A stretch of 64,000 bases of DNA. Source: Synanceia verrucosa (Eukaryota; Chordata; Actinopteri; Perciformes; Synanceiidae). Under the pieces are notes generated by a model. It had not been told where the DNA came from. It did not search any database and was given only the letters and a program-made list of their open reading frames with translations. Every line of letters starts with the position of its first letter. Positions within the stretch are counted from its first letter, which is position 1. This document shows, in pieces, positions 12,701 to 23,900 of this stretch. The stretch covers positions 20,938,065-21,002,064 of the forward strand of contig CM056559.1 in NCBI GenBank assembly GCA_029721515.1, in the 5' to 3' direction. Both the position numbers and the translations under genes were made by a program.

Positions 12701-13644
12701 GGTTAGCTTTCAGCTTTAAATTGTTTGCAGTGGGGTTGTGTGAATACTGTGTTCTGCTGGGTAAAGGTCACTGCAACCTTTGTCATAACCCATTTTTTTT
12801 TTTGCCATAACTCAGGATTTTGTTAGTTATGACAATTTCACACAAATATCTAACAGCACTGCATTTCAGAAAATCCTTAAATATTGTCACCCTATTAAAA
12901 TAATGTCCCATGTAATTTTTTCAAGTTTTTGGGAAAACACAAAAAAAAAACTGGTGGCCAGCATTATCAAGAGATGATTTAAGCCAAAAACTAATTTTCG
13001 TCAAAAAATTGCTTAGGCCATTATTTTAATAGGGTGACGATATTTAAGGATTTTTAACACTGGACTCAGGCCGACCAGATACGAGATGAATCGTGACTAA
13101 AATATTTGATTCTTAGCAAACAAAGTTTAAAGACTTTTGTTGTTATTGTTATTATTATTTTATTATTAGTAGTAGTAGTAGTGGCGTTAACGTCTCCAAA
13201 TGGTTTTCCATGAAAACTGCCAGGTCCACCAATCAGATGTTGATGTTGTATTGTAGCATCCTTCTGTGACATGGCAAATAAAACAAAGCTGAGATGATAT
13301 CAGTGTTTATTATATTATGGCTAATAATAATAATAACAACAATAAAACTCATTTAGAATACAAATGGGATTTTCACTTCAGGAACCTCCTGTTGAGCTTT
13401 ACAGGATAAATAGATGATGACATTTTGGACCACGTCTGCAAATGCAGTTTCAAGTAATAAGAACTAAAAATATACAATATATCTCTTTTAAAAAGAAAGA
13501 GCTCTACAGTTTGAGCAGGAAACATTGGCCAGAGGTTTTCAAATGTTGGTTGTTTTATTTGTTGACAGACGTTAAATTTCTTCTCATCTCCTGCCTGGTT
13601 TTCTTCTCACAGGTGTATCCAGCATCATGGCCACATCTCAGTGA
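6975..13644 (+). CDS. eif3k: eukaryotic translation initiation factor 3 subunit K
   Basis: Subunit k of the eIF3 scaffold, which binds the 40S ribosome during cytoplasmic translation initiation. Eight coding exons: 6975-7036, 8441-8539, 9069-9189, 10306-10380, 11783-11849, 11941-12018, 12446-12571, 13613-13644. The sum is 660 nt, or 219 residues plus TGA (human protein 218). The start MSSSFEQMRANVGKLLRGID matches the family N-terminus. YVETQAKENAYDLEANLAVL, ALTNLPHTDFTLCKCMIDQ, ITGFEDSVRK, the winged-helix part (VKVWMNKYGW, KPKNIVEKIDF) and the terminal SVSSIMATSQ are all present. All junctions are GT/AG and in phase. The exon 3 donor (CAC|GTATCC) is weak. An AATAAA lies about 75 bp past the stop (13720-13725). 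Complete and probably functional. Confidence 0.97.
7616..7753 (-). repeat. tRNA-headed SINE fragment in eif3k intron 1
   Basis: On the minus strand the head reads TAGCTCAGTCTGTAG (A-box-like), and about 30 bp later GGTTCAAGTCC (B box, plus-strand 7695-7705). This is a common teleost SINE head. The tail towards 7616 is diverged and its end is approximate. Confidence 0.5.
8704..9009 (+). repeat. teleost SINE copy with 13-bp target-site duplication
   Basis: Starts GGCGGCACGGTGGTGTAGTG, with a tRNA-like A box GTGGTTAGCACTG, carries the conserved AAAACATGCATGGGGATTAG core, and ends GATAATGGATGGATG. It is flanked by TGTTGTTGGTTGT on both sides (8691-8703 and about 9010-9022), showing retrotransposition into eif3k intron 2. 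Related copies are at 25375 and 30483. Confidence 0.85.
9706..9752. repeat. AT/(AC)n microsatellite
   Basis: A short AT run leads into about 20 perfect AC units in eif3k intron 3. Confidence 0.95.
10567..10868. mobile_element. foldback MITE in eif3k intron 4
   Basis: The left arm (TTTTCACCGGGGCTTGTTTG, later GGAAGTGGCCTAACTTAAA) and the right arm are inverted copies about 130 bp long around a short centre near 10705-10720. On the reverse strand the right arm gives TTTTCACCGGGGTTTGCTTG and AGAAGTGGCCTAACTTAAA. The right outer end is CCTCCATTGCGGAGG; the left outer end appears shortened. There is no coding capacity, so this is a non-autonomous element of a type common in fish. Confidence 0.75.
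12871..13056. repeat. inverted repeat in eif3k intron 7
   Basis: AAATCCTTAAATATTGTCAC followed by CCTATTAAAATAATG at 12871-12905 is repeated in inverted form at about 13018-13056, with roughly 110 bp between. This looks like the core of a small MITE whose outer ends have diverged. Confidence 0.6.
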
Positions 13645-14291
13645 TACAAACACACACACATATACCCACACATGACAGATTCAACCAGGTTCATTTGTTT
13701 TCATAATTGACTTTTTCTCAATAAAGGTAATTTATCATGTACGTCCTGTGTTTGTGTTTGGTTCTTCATGTTGCTCTGTGAACACAAAATGTTTGATTTC
13801 CTCCTCGATATGATGAGTGGAAATATTCTCCAGATCTTCCACAAAAGAAATGTTTGACTTTCCTGTTGATCCAAATGTAATCAGGGTGCTGGCTGATCAG
13901 TGTCACACAGATCAGTTCGCCCAGGCTTTAAGTCTCTGCTTAGTCATCACAGGAGGTGATGAGCCATTGATCCTTGAAATAAAAGCATTTGGTGGTTAAT
14001 TCCTGGTAGGGAAGATCTATTACTTTTAGTAAAAGTTTCAATAGTACACTGTAGAAATACTGTAAAATACAAGTCCTGCATTATTTAGCCAATAGTTTCT
14101 GCTGTATTAACGCTCTGGACTGAGGGGCTGAAAAAACCTGCATCAGTGAACTCAGCAGCTCCACCCTCCCCTGCAGCTCCACCCCTCAGCTCACCTTCCG
14201 CTCAGGTGAGCATCTGAAGGGCGTGGCTTCTTGTTGTCTTGTTTAGCTCAGGTCAGACTCTGGGTTATAGAGCACATAGCACCCTCCTGTC
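13645..14291. other. short intergenic region eif3k to calpain
   Basis: Contains the eif3k 3' UTR with its AATAAA at 13720-13725 and a stretch at about 14020-14085 resembling the teleost AGTAAAAGTA repeat. The calpain 5' UTR must lie near 14150-14291, where GGTTATAGAG at about 14263 is a weak TATA candidate. The open frame at 13817-13999 shows no family resemblance. Confidence 0.5.
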
Positions 14292-17200
14292 ATGATCAAG
14301 TCTCTCAGTGTGTCCTCTGATGGCTCCCTCCCTACCCTGGATGATGATGAAGATGATGTGGACTCGGTCACCTCCGACGAGCTGCTTGGTTCTCAGTCCC
14401 GCCACTGGCTGATGGACCTCATGACCGGAGACATGCCTCCGGAGAGCGGGGACGTCAACACGGTCGGCCGTGACGGGCTGTTCGTGGACTACCACTTCCC
14501 CCTGGGAGAGCTGGAGATGCAGTCAGGGGTGAAGTGGAAGAGACCAAAGGTAAAGAGCAGGTGGAAACTGATGAGCACCTCCACTTAGTCCTGCTGTACT
14601 TGACTGTTTCTACTTTATGCTGCATTTACATGTATTAGACATCTTTAGTTGCAGATTCTGATGACAAAATGTATAATCAGCACATAAACTAATATATAAG
14701 ATGTAATATAATAGATTAAGATCCAACTTTATTAATATATCCAATACTTAATTTAAGTACTCCGCTTTTACCATCTGCAACATTAAAGTGATTAACACAT
14801 GAATGTATCAATAACTGTAGTGATGTAATCTGAACCTGTGTTATTCTGACAAGTTAAGTATATTTTAAAGCCCCAAAGAATATATTAGCAGTCAAATGTT
14901 CACTGTTGGTATCCAGGCCTACTTATTTACATGTATGATGTATACACAGTATGAACCTTTCAATAATAATGTAGTCACAATTAGAGTATAACTGAACTGT
15001 AGTGATCCTACATTATAAGTACTTAGAGCAGTGGAGCACGAGAACTGTTAAAATAGAGTAAAAGTAATAATACAACTCTGGGAAGATCCTCTACCATAAA
15101 CACATGTTTTATTGAAAACTTTGCTTGAGTAAATGTATGTGAGTATTATAGGCAACCTGCCTAAAATAGTACTGATAGAGCAGTAGAATGCAGGAAAATT
15201 CTTCAGTAGTTGTAGTAGTAGTAACACTTCATCCTTTAATGGTAGTAGTAGTATTAATTCATCCTTCAGCAGTAATAGTAGTAGTAGTAATAGTAACACT
15301 TCATCCTTTAATAGTAATAGTAGTACTAATTCATCCTTCAGCAGTAATAGTAGTAGTAGTAGTAGTAATAGTAACACTTCATCCTTTAATAGTAATAGTA
15401 GTACTAATTCATCCTTCAGCAGTAATAGTAGTAGTAGTAGTAATAGTAACACTTCATCTTTTAATAGTAATAGTAGTACTAATTCATCCTTCAGCAGTAA
15501 TAGTTGTAGTAGTAGTAGTAATAGTAACACTTCATCCTTTAATAGTAATAGTAGTACTATTTCATCCTTCAGCAGTAATAGTTGTAGTAGTAGTAGTAAT
15601 AGTAACACTTCATCCTTTAATAGTAATAGTAGTACTAATTCATCCTTCAGCAGTAATAGTAGTAGTAGTATAGTAACACTTCATCCTTTAATAGTAATAG
15701 TAGTACTAATTCATCCTTCAGCAGTAATAGTAGTAGTAGTATAGTAACACTTCATCCTTTAATAGTAATAGTAGTACTAATTCATCCTTCAGCAGTAATA
15801 GTAGTAGTAGTAGTAGTAGTAATAGTAACACTTCATCCTTTAATAATAATAGTAGTACTAATTCACCCTTCAGCAGTAATAGTAGTAGTAGTAATAGTAA
15901 CACTTCATCTTTTAATAGTAATAGTAGTACTAATTCATCCTTCAGCAGTAATAGTAGTAGTAGTAGTAATAGTAACACTTCATCCTTTAATAGTAATAGT
16001 AGTACCAATTCGTCCTTCAGCAGCAATAGTTGTAGTAGTAGTAATAGTAACACTTCATCCTTTAATAGTTGTACTAATAATACTTCATCCTTCAGCAGTA
16101 ATAGTTGTAGTAGTAGTAGTAATAGTAACACTTCATCCTTTAATAGTAATAGTAGTACTATTTCATCCTTCAGCAGTAATAGTAGTAGTAGTAGTAGTAA
16201 TAGTAACACTTCATCCTTTAATAGTAATAGTAGTACTAATTCATCCTTCAGCAGTAATAGTAGTAGTAGTAGTAGTAATAGTAACACTTCATCCTTTAAT
16301 AATAATAGTAGTACTAATTCATCCTTCAGCAGTAATAGTTGTAGTAGTAGTAGTAATAGTAACACTTCATCCTTTAATAATAATACTAATAATACTTCAT
16401 CCTTCAGCAGTAATAGTTGTAGTAGTAGTAGTCATGGTAGTAGTAACACTTCATCCTTTAATAGTAATAGTAGTACTAATTCATCCTTCAGCAGTAATAG
16501 TTGTAGTAGTAGTAGTCATGGTAGTAGTAACACTTCATCCTTTAATAGTAATAGTAGTACTAATTCATCCTTCAGCAGTAATAGTAGTAGTAGTAGTAGT
16601 AATAGTAACACTTCATCCTTTAATAGTAATAGTAGTACTATTTCATCCTTCAGCAGTAATAGTAGTAGTAGTAGTAGTAGTAATAGTAACACTTCATCCT
16701 TTAATAGTAATAGTAGTACTATTTCATCCTTCAGCAGTAATAGTTGTAGTAGCAGTAGTAATAGTAACACTTCATCCTTTAATAGTAATAGTAGTACTAA
16801 TTCATCCTTCAGCAGTAATAGTTGTAGTAGTAGTAGTAATAGTAACACTTCATCCTTTAATAGTTGTACTAATAATACTTCATCCTTCAGCAGTAATAGT
16901 TGTAGTAGTAGTAGTCATGGTAGTAGTAACACTTCATCCTTTAATAGTAATAGTAGTACTAATTCATCCTTCAGCAGTAATAGTTGTAGTAGTAGTAGTC
17001 ATGGTAGTAGTAACACTTCATCCTTTAATAGTAATAGTAGTACTAATTCATCCTTCAGCAGTAATAGTTGTAGCAGTAGTAGTCATGGTAGTAGTAACAC
17101 TTCATCCTTTAATAGTAATAGTAGTACTAATTCATCCTTCAGCAGTAATAGTTGTAGTAGTAGTAGTAATAGTAACACTTCATCCTTTAATAGTTGTACT

Positions 17201-17640
17201 GATAATACTTCATCCTTCAGCAGTAATAGTTGTAGTAGTAGTAGTCATGGTAGTAGTAACACTTCATCCTTTAATAGTAGTAGTAGTACTAATTCATCCT
17301 TCAGCAGTAATAGTTGTAGTAGTAGTAGTCATGGTAGTAGTAACACTTCATCCTTTAATAGTAGTAGTAGTAGTAGTAGTAGTAATAACAATTCATCCTT
17401 CAGCAGTAATAGTTGTAGTAGTAGTAGTCATGGTAGTAGTAACACTTCATCCTTTAATAGTAGTAGTAGTAGTAATAACAATTCATCCTTCAGCAGTAAT
17501 AGTTGTAGTAGTAGTAGTCATGGTAGTAGTAACACTTCATCCTTTAATAGTAGTAGTAGTAGTAGTAATAACAATTCATCCTTCAGCAGTAATAGTTGTA
17601 GTAGTAGTAGTCATGGTAGTAGTAACACTTCATCCTTTAA

Positions 17641-17672
<32 letters not shown>

Positions 17673-17937
17673 ATAACAATTCATCCTTCAGCAGTAATAG
17701 TTGTAGTAGTAGTAGTCATGGTAGTAGTAACACTTCATCCTTTAATAGTAGTAGTAGTAGTAGTAGTAATAACAATTCATCCTTCAGCAGTAATAGTTGT
17801 AGTAGTAGTAGTCATGGTAGTAGTAACACTTCATCCTTTAATAGTAGTAGTAGTAGTAGTAATAACAATTCATCCTTCAGCAGTAATAGTTGTAGTAGTA
17901 GTAGTAGTCATGGTAGTAGTAACACTTCATCCTTTAA

Positions 17938-17969
<32 letters not shown>

Positions 17970-20900
17970 ATAACAATTCACCCTTCAGCAGTAATAGTTG
18001 TAGTAGTAGTAGTCATGGTACTAGTAACACTTCATCCTTTAATAGTAGTAGTAGTAGTAGTAATAACAATTCATCCTTCAGCAGTAATAGTTGTAGTAGT
18101 AGTAGTAGTCATGGTAGTAGTAACACTTCATCCTTTTACGGTTGAAGCAGCAGTAAGTAGTAACAATTCATCCTTCAGTAGTAGTAGTAACACTTAATCC
18201 TGCATTAGTAGTACTTGTAGTAGCAGTAGTAATATCACTTATTCCTGCATTAGTTCTACTAGTAGTAGTACTTGTAGTAGCAGTAGTAATATCACTTATT
18301 CCTGCATTAGTTCTACTAGTAGTAGTACTTGTAGTAGCAGTAGTAATATCACTTAATCTTGCAGTAACAGTAGTAGTACTAGCAGTAGTAGTAACACTTG
18401 GAGATACATGATTTGAAAAACTGTAATCTGTAAAGTAAGTAAAGCTGTGAAACGAAATGCACTGGAGTAAAAAGTACAATGTTTACCTAGTAAACCTAGT
18501 ACCTAGTAGAAGTAGAAAGTATCAGAAAACAGAAATGTAGAAGTAAAGTAGTGTTTGAAGTTGTACTTGTGTTGAAGAATGTAAACATTCCTGCTCTTTT
18601 AACGGAGCAGAGGAGGTCAGGAGGATCATACAGGAGCTGTTCAGTAAACATGTGACATTTGTTATGTTGTCATAATAACATTAGGCTACATGATGCAATC
18701 TATCAGTACGCCTCGAGACTTCAAAAATCAAAACCTCTGGCAGTCGCAACAGAAATGCAATCTTACAAGTTTCACAAAGGTTGCATATATTGCCGACCTG
18801 TCATGCTAATACCCTTCCACCTCTTTCCCTACAAAGACACTTAGATTCTCTGCAAATGCAGATGACAGCACAGTGACAGTATAGAAATGTGGTTTGTAAG
18901 ACTCAAGGCAGTCAGTGGCGTCAGTTGGATGTGTGAAGGCTTTCAAATTATGTTTATGTTCTTGACCTAAAAATTCAGCTATTATGCTGAGTATTATGCT
19001 CAGCTTTGTGACATTCCTTCCATTTTAGCAGCAGAGAATTGACACAAAAGACCAGCAGGAATGAGGTTTAAAGAGTCTGAGAGAGCGTAGTCTGAGCAAA
19101 CATGAAGAACAGGGTTAAACATGTTCAACCATGACCCCATTCTCCATGTGTTTCTGAAACTGGAAGAGTGATGTAAGCAGCAGCTATGAAACGAGCTTCA
19201 CTGTGACACTGTGTCCACTAAACATGCTTGTTTCTGCCACTGAAAGATAGTTACTATAGTGTAGCATTATAGTAAGAACTCTACAGAGAAATAAAATTAT
19301 CATTTCAGTCTGCTTGTCAAGGAAAAGTCTCATATGAAATCTGAATATCTACAAATAAAACAGTCATTACACTGAAACAGTGTTGTAGCAAAACTATTTA
19401 CAAATGTGTAATGTGTAATCAGTGTATGTGTAATCTGATTTATAATTGTGAAAAACAATCTGCATACAATACATGCATGTAAAAAACAATCTGCATACAA
19501 TACATGCATGTAAAAAACAATCTGCATACAATACATGCATGTAAAAAACAATCTGCATACAATACTGCATTGATCTGCATCTACGGTTGAAAATATGTAT
19601 TTTGTTGCAGAGCTACATGCCAGCGCCTAATACAGTTGACCTTTAAGGGGAAAGTTAAAGGGAAAGTAAACTCAAGCTGAGTGACTGTTTTTCCACTGAT
19701 TTCCTGTTTTTTTTTGTTTGTTTTTTTAAGTCTTATTGCTGTTAAAACATTTTAGGCACTTATGGTAAAACATTAACTTTGTCTGAATGTTCTTTTTCTG
19801 TTGTTGTTCTTAGATTTATCGAATCTGGACGAGATGATTAGAGCATTTTCTGATCTAGACCCTGTCCAAAGTGGTCTAGACATTTTTGCATATTCACAAA
19901 TAGAATATAGTTTCATAAATGTGAAACTGTGTCGCCCCTGCCTTCTCTGGGATAATCTAATAAAAGTTTGATAAAAGTTTGCTTTTTTATCTGAACCTGG
20001 TTTAATGTGGTAATATAATAAATATAATAGTGGGTGTCACAGAAAGTTATGTTTTACCTTAAGTGCCTAAAATGTTTTCACATCAATAAGACTTATACAA
20101 AAAAAAACAACAACAAAAAGGAAATCAATACAGAAACAGTCGCTCAGCTTATTGAGTTCATTTTCCTTTAACTTTCCCCTTAACAGTCTCCAGAAAGCGA
20201 CTGCTGTTTCACTAAGGCTCTTGGATGTTTCATGTCGAAGAAGACCATTAGACTCGTGATTAACTGTGAAATTCCTCTGTGATTATTGAATTATTTCTGC
20301 TGCAATAAGAGGCCAGAAGCTTAAAGTCACTGTGTGCTGCTAGCCGGTGGCATGTAACTGTGCAGCTATGGAGGCTCTTGGAGCAAAATACGTTCAGACT
20401 TTCAGCTGTTCCATAAATACAGCATGCATTTACAGTTATACCCACTCATTTGTAGATCAATGCATACATTTCCATATTTTTTTATTTACAAATCTGATTA
20501 CATGCACACAGATTCTGAATACACATTTGCAGATTAATGCACACATTCACAAATCATACTACACATTTCAGATTGTTTTACGCATTTACAATTCAGATAC
20601 ACATTTGTAAATAGTTTTGCCACAATAAAGGTCCCATATGAGACCTTTTTAGAGAAGACCAAGCAAAGCTCTCTGTTCTCCAGCACAACAAACTTCAACA
20701 GAAGAACAGAAGATCGAAACGTTTCATTTATGATGACTGACTTAACTATTCTCAGGTGTCACAGCAAATATTGATTTATGTACTTTGAGGTTTTGCACAA
20801 ACACAAATATTTGACAGATGTGAAAACAAGCAAATGGTTTAGACCTCTTCATCTTCTAATCAAATAAAAACTATTTTCTAATCTATAGAAGTGCCTCTTA

Positions 20901-23900
20901 ATACTAAAATATCATGTTAGAGGCTTACAGGTGTTCCTTACAGCCCTGAGCGTCGTGTCCATGCAGGGCCCTTGTCGTCTACACAGAGATCATCCTCAAG
21001 ACTCAGTGATGATCAGAGCAGCTCAGATCCACTAGCCCTCTGCAACAAGAAAGTTTTATGTTTATTACTGTAACTAACAGTGTCATTCAGAGGTCCTCCA
21101 TGGAGGTTTATGAGGCTGTAGTTTATGGTGCTGTTTCTAAGAGTCCACTTGAGATGATTATATATGTTTAGAAACACAAATGATAGATGAGAGAGGAAAC
21201 TCCCATCTGGCGTACGCCTTCGAAAGAGCAGGTACTGTGCCCAGTTTACCAGCGTCTAATTATCCTTTAATAATAACCTGCCACTCCTCTTTGGTGGTGC
21301 TGTTCAGACGCGTTAAATCCTGTTTTATTTGTCACAATTTGACTGTTAACCTTTCCAATCTCTCTCTCTTTCGCTCTTTCTCTTTTTTCCTCTCCTCTTC
21401 CTCTTTTTGTCTAACCAATCATTAATCCTCTTGCTGTTTCCAGGAGCTCTGTTCTTCTCCTCAGTTCATAGTGAATGGAGCGACGCGTCTGGATGTCCGC
21501 CAGGGTAAACTCAGTAAGTTGGCTGTTACATAACTCGGTATGTTCAGACATGACGAGTCAACAAAGCACTGCTGGCACGTTTCCCACAAGACAGTGTAAA
21601 GAGTAAAAAACACTGGAACAAATAATTATTGTATATTGTTTGTTTGTTTTTTTTTTTAAAAAAAAAAACACAAACTGAAGTCACAGATCTATCACAAAAT
21701 TTTAAATCCAAACTCTTACAAACACAGGCAGTTTTTAACGCTAAGTAAGATTATATTAGAGTGTGTGTCAAGTAGCAGAATTTGTCAACTGTTCAATCAA
21801 CACTTTACTTTTATATATAACACCTATTCAGTCCCGTTTATTCCTGACCTTTATTTTCAACATCTTCTGTGCAAATGCTCCTTGTCTTTGCGTACATACT
21901 GGGCCAATAAATCTGATTCTGGTATAGATTTTCCTCATTATGATAAATACAGGTTCAGTTCAATGTGGTTGCGTCATATTTTCATGCACTATAGTCTCTA
22001 TATAAAGATGGAAGCCATCCCCCCTACTGTACAAAAGTGAAACCAAAACATCTTGATGTAAGGTGGAACCACGGTTTCGAGGCCCGAACCAATCAGGAGC
22101 CGAGCACAGCTTGTCAGTGAGGGAATCACAGCTGTATAGTATGAAATAACAAAGTAAACCAAACTTAGCTGACAAATGATTGCTTGAGCACAAATGGGTG
22201 TGACATGAACACCAAAAATAGCAGAAAGCACCTTTTGAGAAAAACATTTGACATGTACTTTGATTTTTTTTTTTAAAAATCGTGTTCCATCTGCTAACAT
22301 GGATTCAGATGTTTTGGGTTCAGTCATTTTGTCCATCTCTATAGTCTATGGCACGTGTCACAAATCAACTCGCCAGTGCACACTTATTATGGGAAACTGA
22401 GGGCGAAAGAGGATGAACCAGTTGTGTCAAATTTGGGCAAAGGGCTTCATGACAATCTGTGTTGAAATGCAGACTTTGAAGGATGCAACTTCCTGATAAC
22501 ATGACCTACTTCTCAAACTTCCTCAGATGACTGCTGGTTGCTTTCTGCTATCGCCTCTTTATCTATGCATCACTCTCTGCTGGAGAAGGTCATGCCTTTA
22601 GGACAGAGCTTCCAAGACGGATACAGCGGCTGCTTCACCTTCAGGGTAAATACCTGAATGCCATCTAGCATGCTGTTTACGTGCAGCTGTGGTGCACATC
22701 AGACATGGGGATTCAAATAATCAAAGACTGACACAATAAAGAATGAAGGACGTATGACTTATTATAGCCTTGTAGTTGAAGAAAGCATTTGACAATTGTG
22801 ACAATACCGACAGCACTGCATCCCTCTGTGTAGTTCTGGCAGTACGGTCAGTGGGAGGAGGTGAGGATAGATGACTTGTTGCCGACTCAGGACAACAGAC
22901 TGATCTATCTCAGCTCCCCAGAAAGACTGGAGTTCTGGAGCTCGCTGCTGGAGAAGGCCTATGCCAAGTGAGTCCCTATCAGTAGAAAACATCTCATTTT
23001 GGATACAGCTTCACTTAATGAAATATGAATGCAATAACATCCCATGGCCCCCTTATGCATTTCATCTGACATTTCCCTTAGAATAAAGTTCAGGAAGTGA
23101 GTTCGTCAGGATACCAGGTCCGTTTTGAGCAGTAGATTCACCAAGGGGAATCTACGAAGCAAACACACTGTTGAACACTGTTAAAATACTATTGTCACCT
23201 TGTGCTGAAAACATTAAAAAAACATGCAAAAATATCTATTTTTGCCTGAAAAAAAAAACTAATTCACATTCCCCCCTCTTGTATTTTACACATATGGACA
23301 TAAACACATTAATTGGTTTCTTTCAATAACAAAATATTCTAATCTGAATATCTTTTACACTTCCTTTTCAAGATTATCAAAATGAAGTCATTCCTCACAA
23401 GAAACAAGATTTTTACTTCCGTTACACACTGAAATTCTGTGAGAAATAGTGAGAGAGAGAGAGAAAAAAATTTAGAATTGTGTCACGAATCAAACAAATG
23501 TTTGTCAATTTCATTTTGCAAGTCAAGAAACTCCAAATTATTGGTATTCACAGGTTTCACAATGTACAACTAAGCAGTTGTTTGTCGCAAAAATAAGCCC
23601 CAGAACTGAAACAAAATTGTGGGACAGTGTTTTTGTCTATTTAGCTGTCATAGTTTTGTAGGAAATGCATTTCACCCACCAGCCTTTTCATGCTTAATAA
23701 CACATTGTTTGTCCAGTCTGCCCAATGTTTTTGTCCTCTCTGTGTCTTTTGTCCCAGGCTGAAAGGTGGCTACAGGGCTCTGGACATGGGCTTCCCTCAT
23801 GAGGCCATGGTCGACATGACAGGCGGGGTTGCTGAGGTTTTGATAATTTCCTCTCTGCCCCGAGATTTGCCGGCCTTCCTCAGACGCCTGCTGGCCAGAG

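Noticed and set aside
13817..13999. 60-codon frame between eif3k and the calpain
   Set aside because: No homology recognised; it lies just past the eif3k polyadenylation signal and lacks splice partners.
15048..18197. Long open frames (up to 587 codons, both strands) of Val/Ile/His or Leu/Lys/Asp repeats
   Set aside because: They are translations of the TAG-rich VNTR in calpain intron 1. Unit sequence, not selection, keeps them open, and they appear on both strands at once.
15188..18405. CRISPR-like repeat array
   Set aside because: Direct repeats are present but the spacers are themselves TAG repeats rather than unique sequence, and the context is a vertebrate intron. This is a VNTR.
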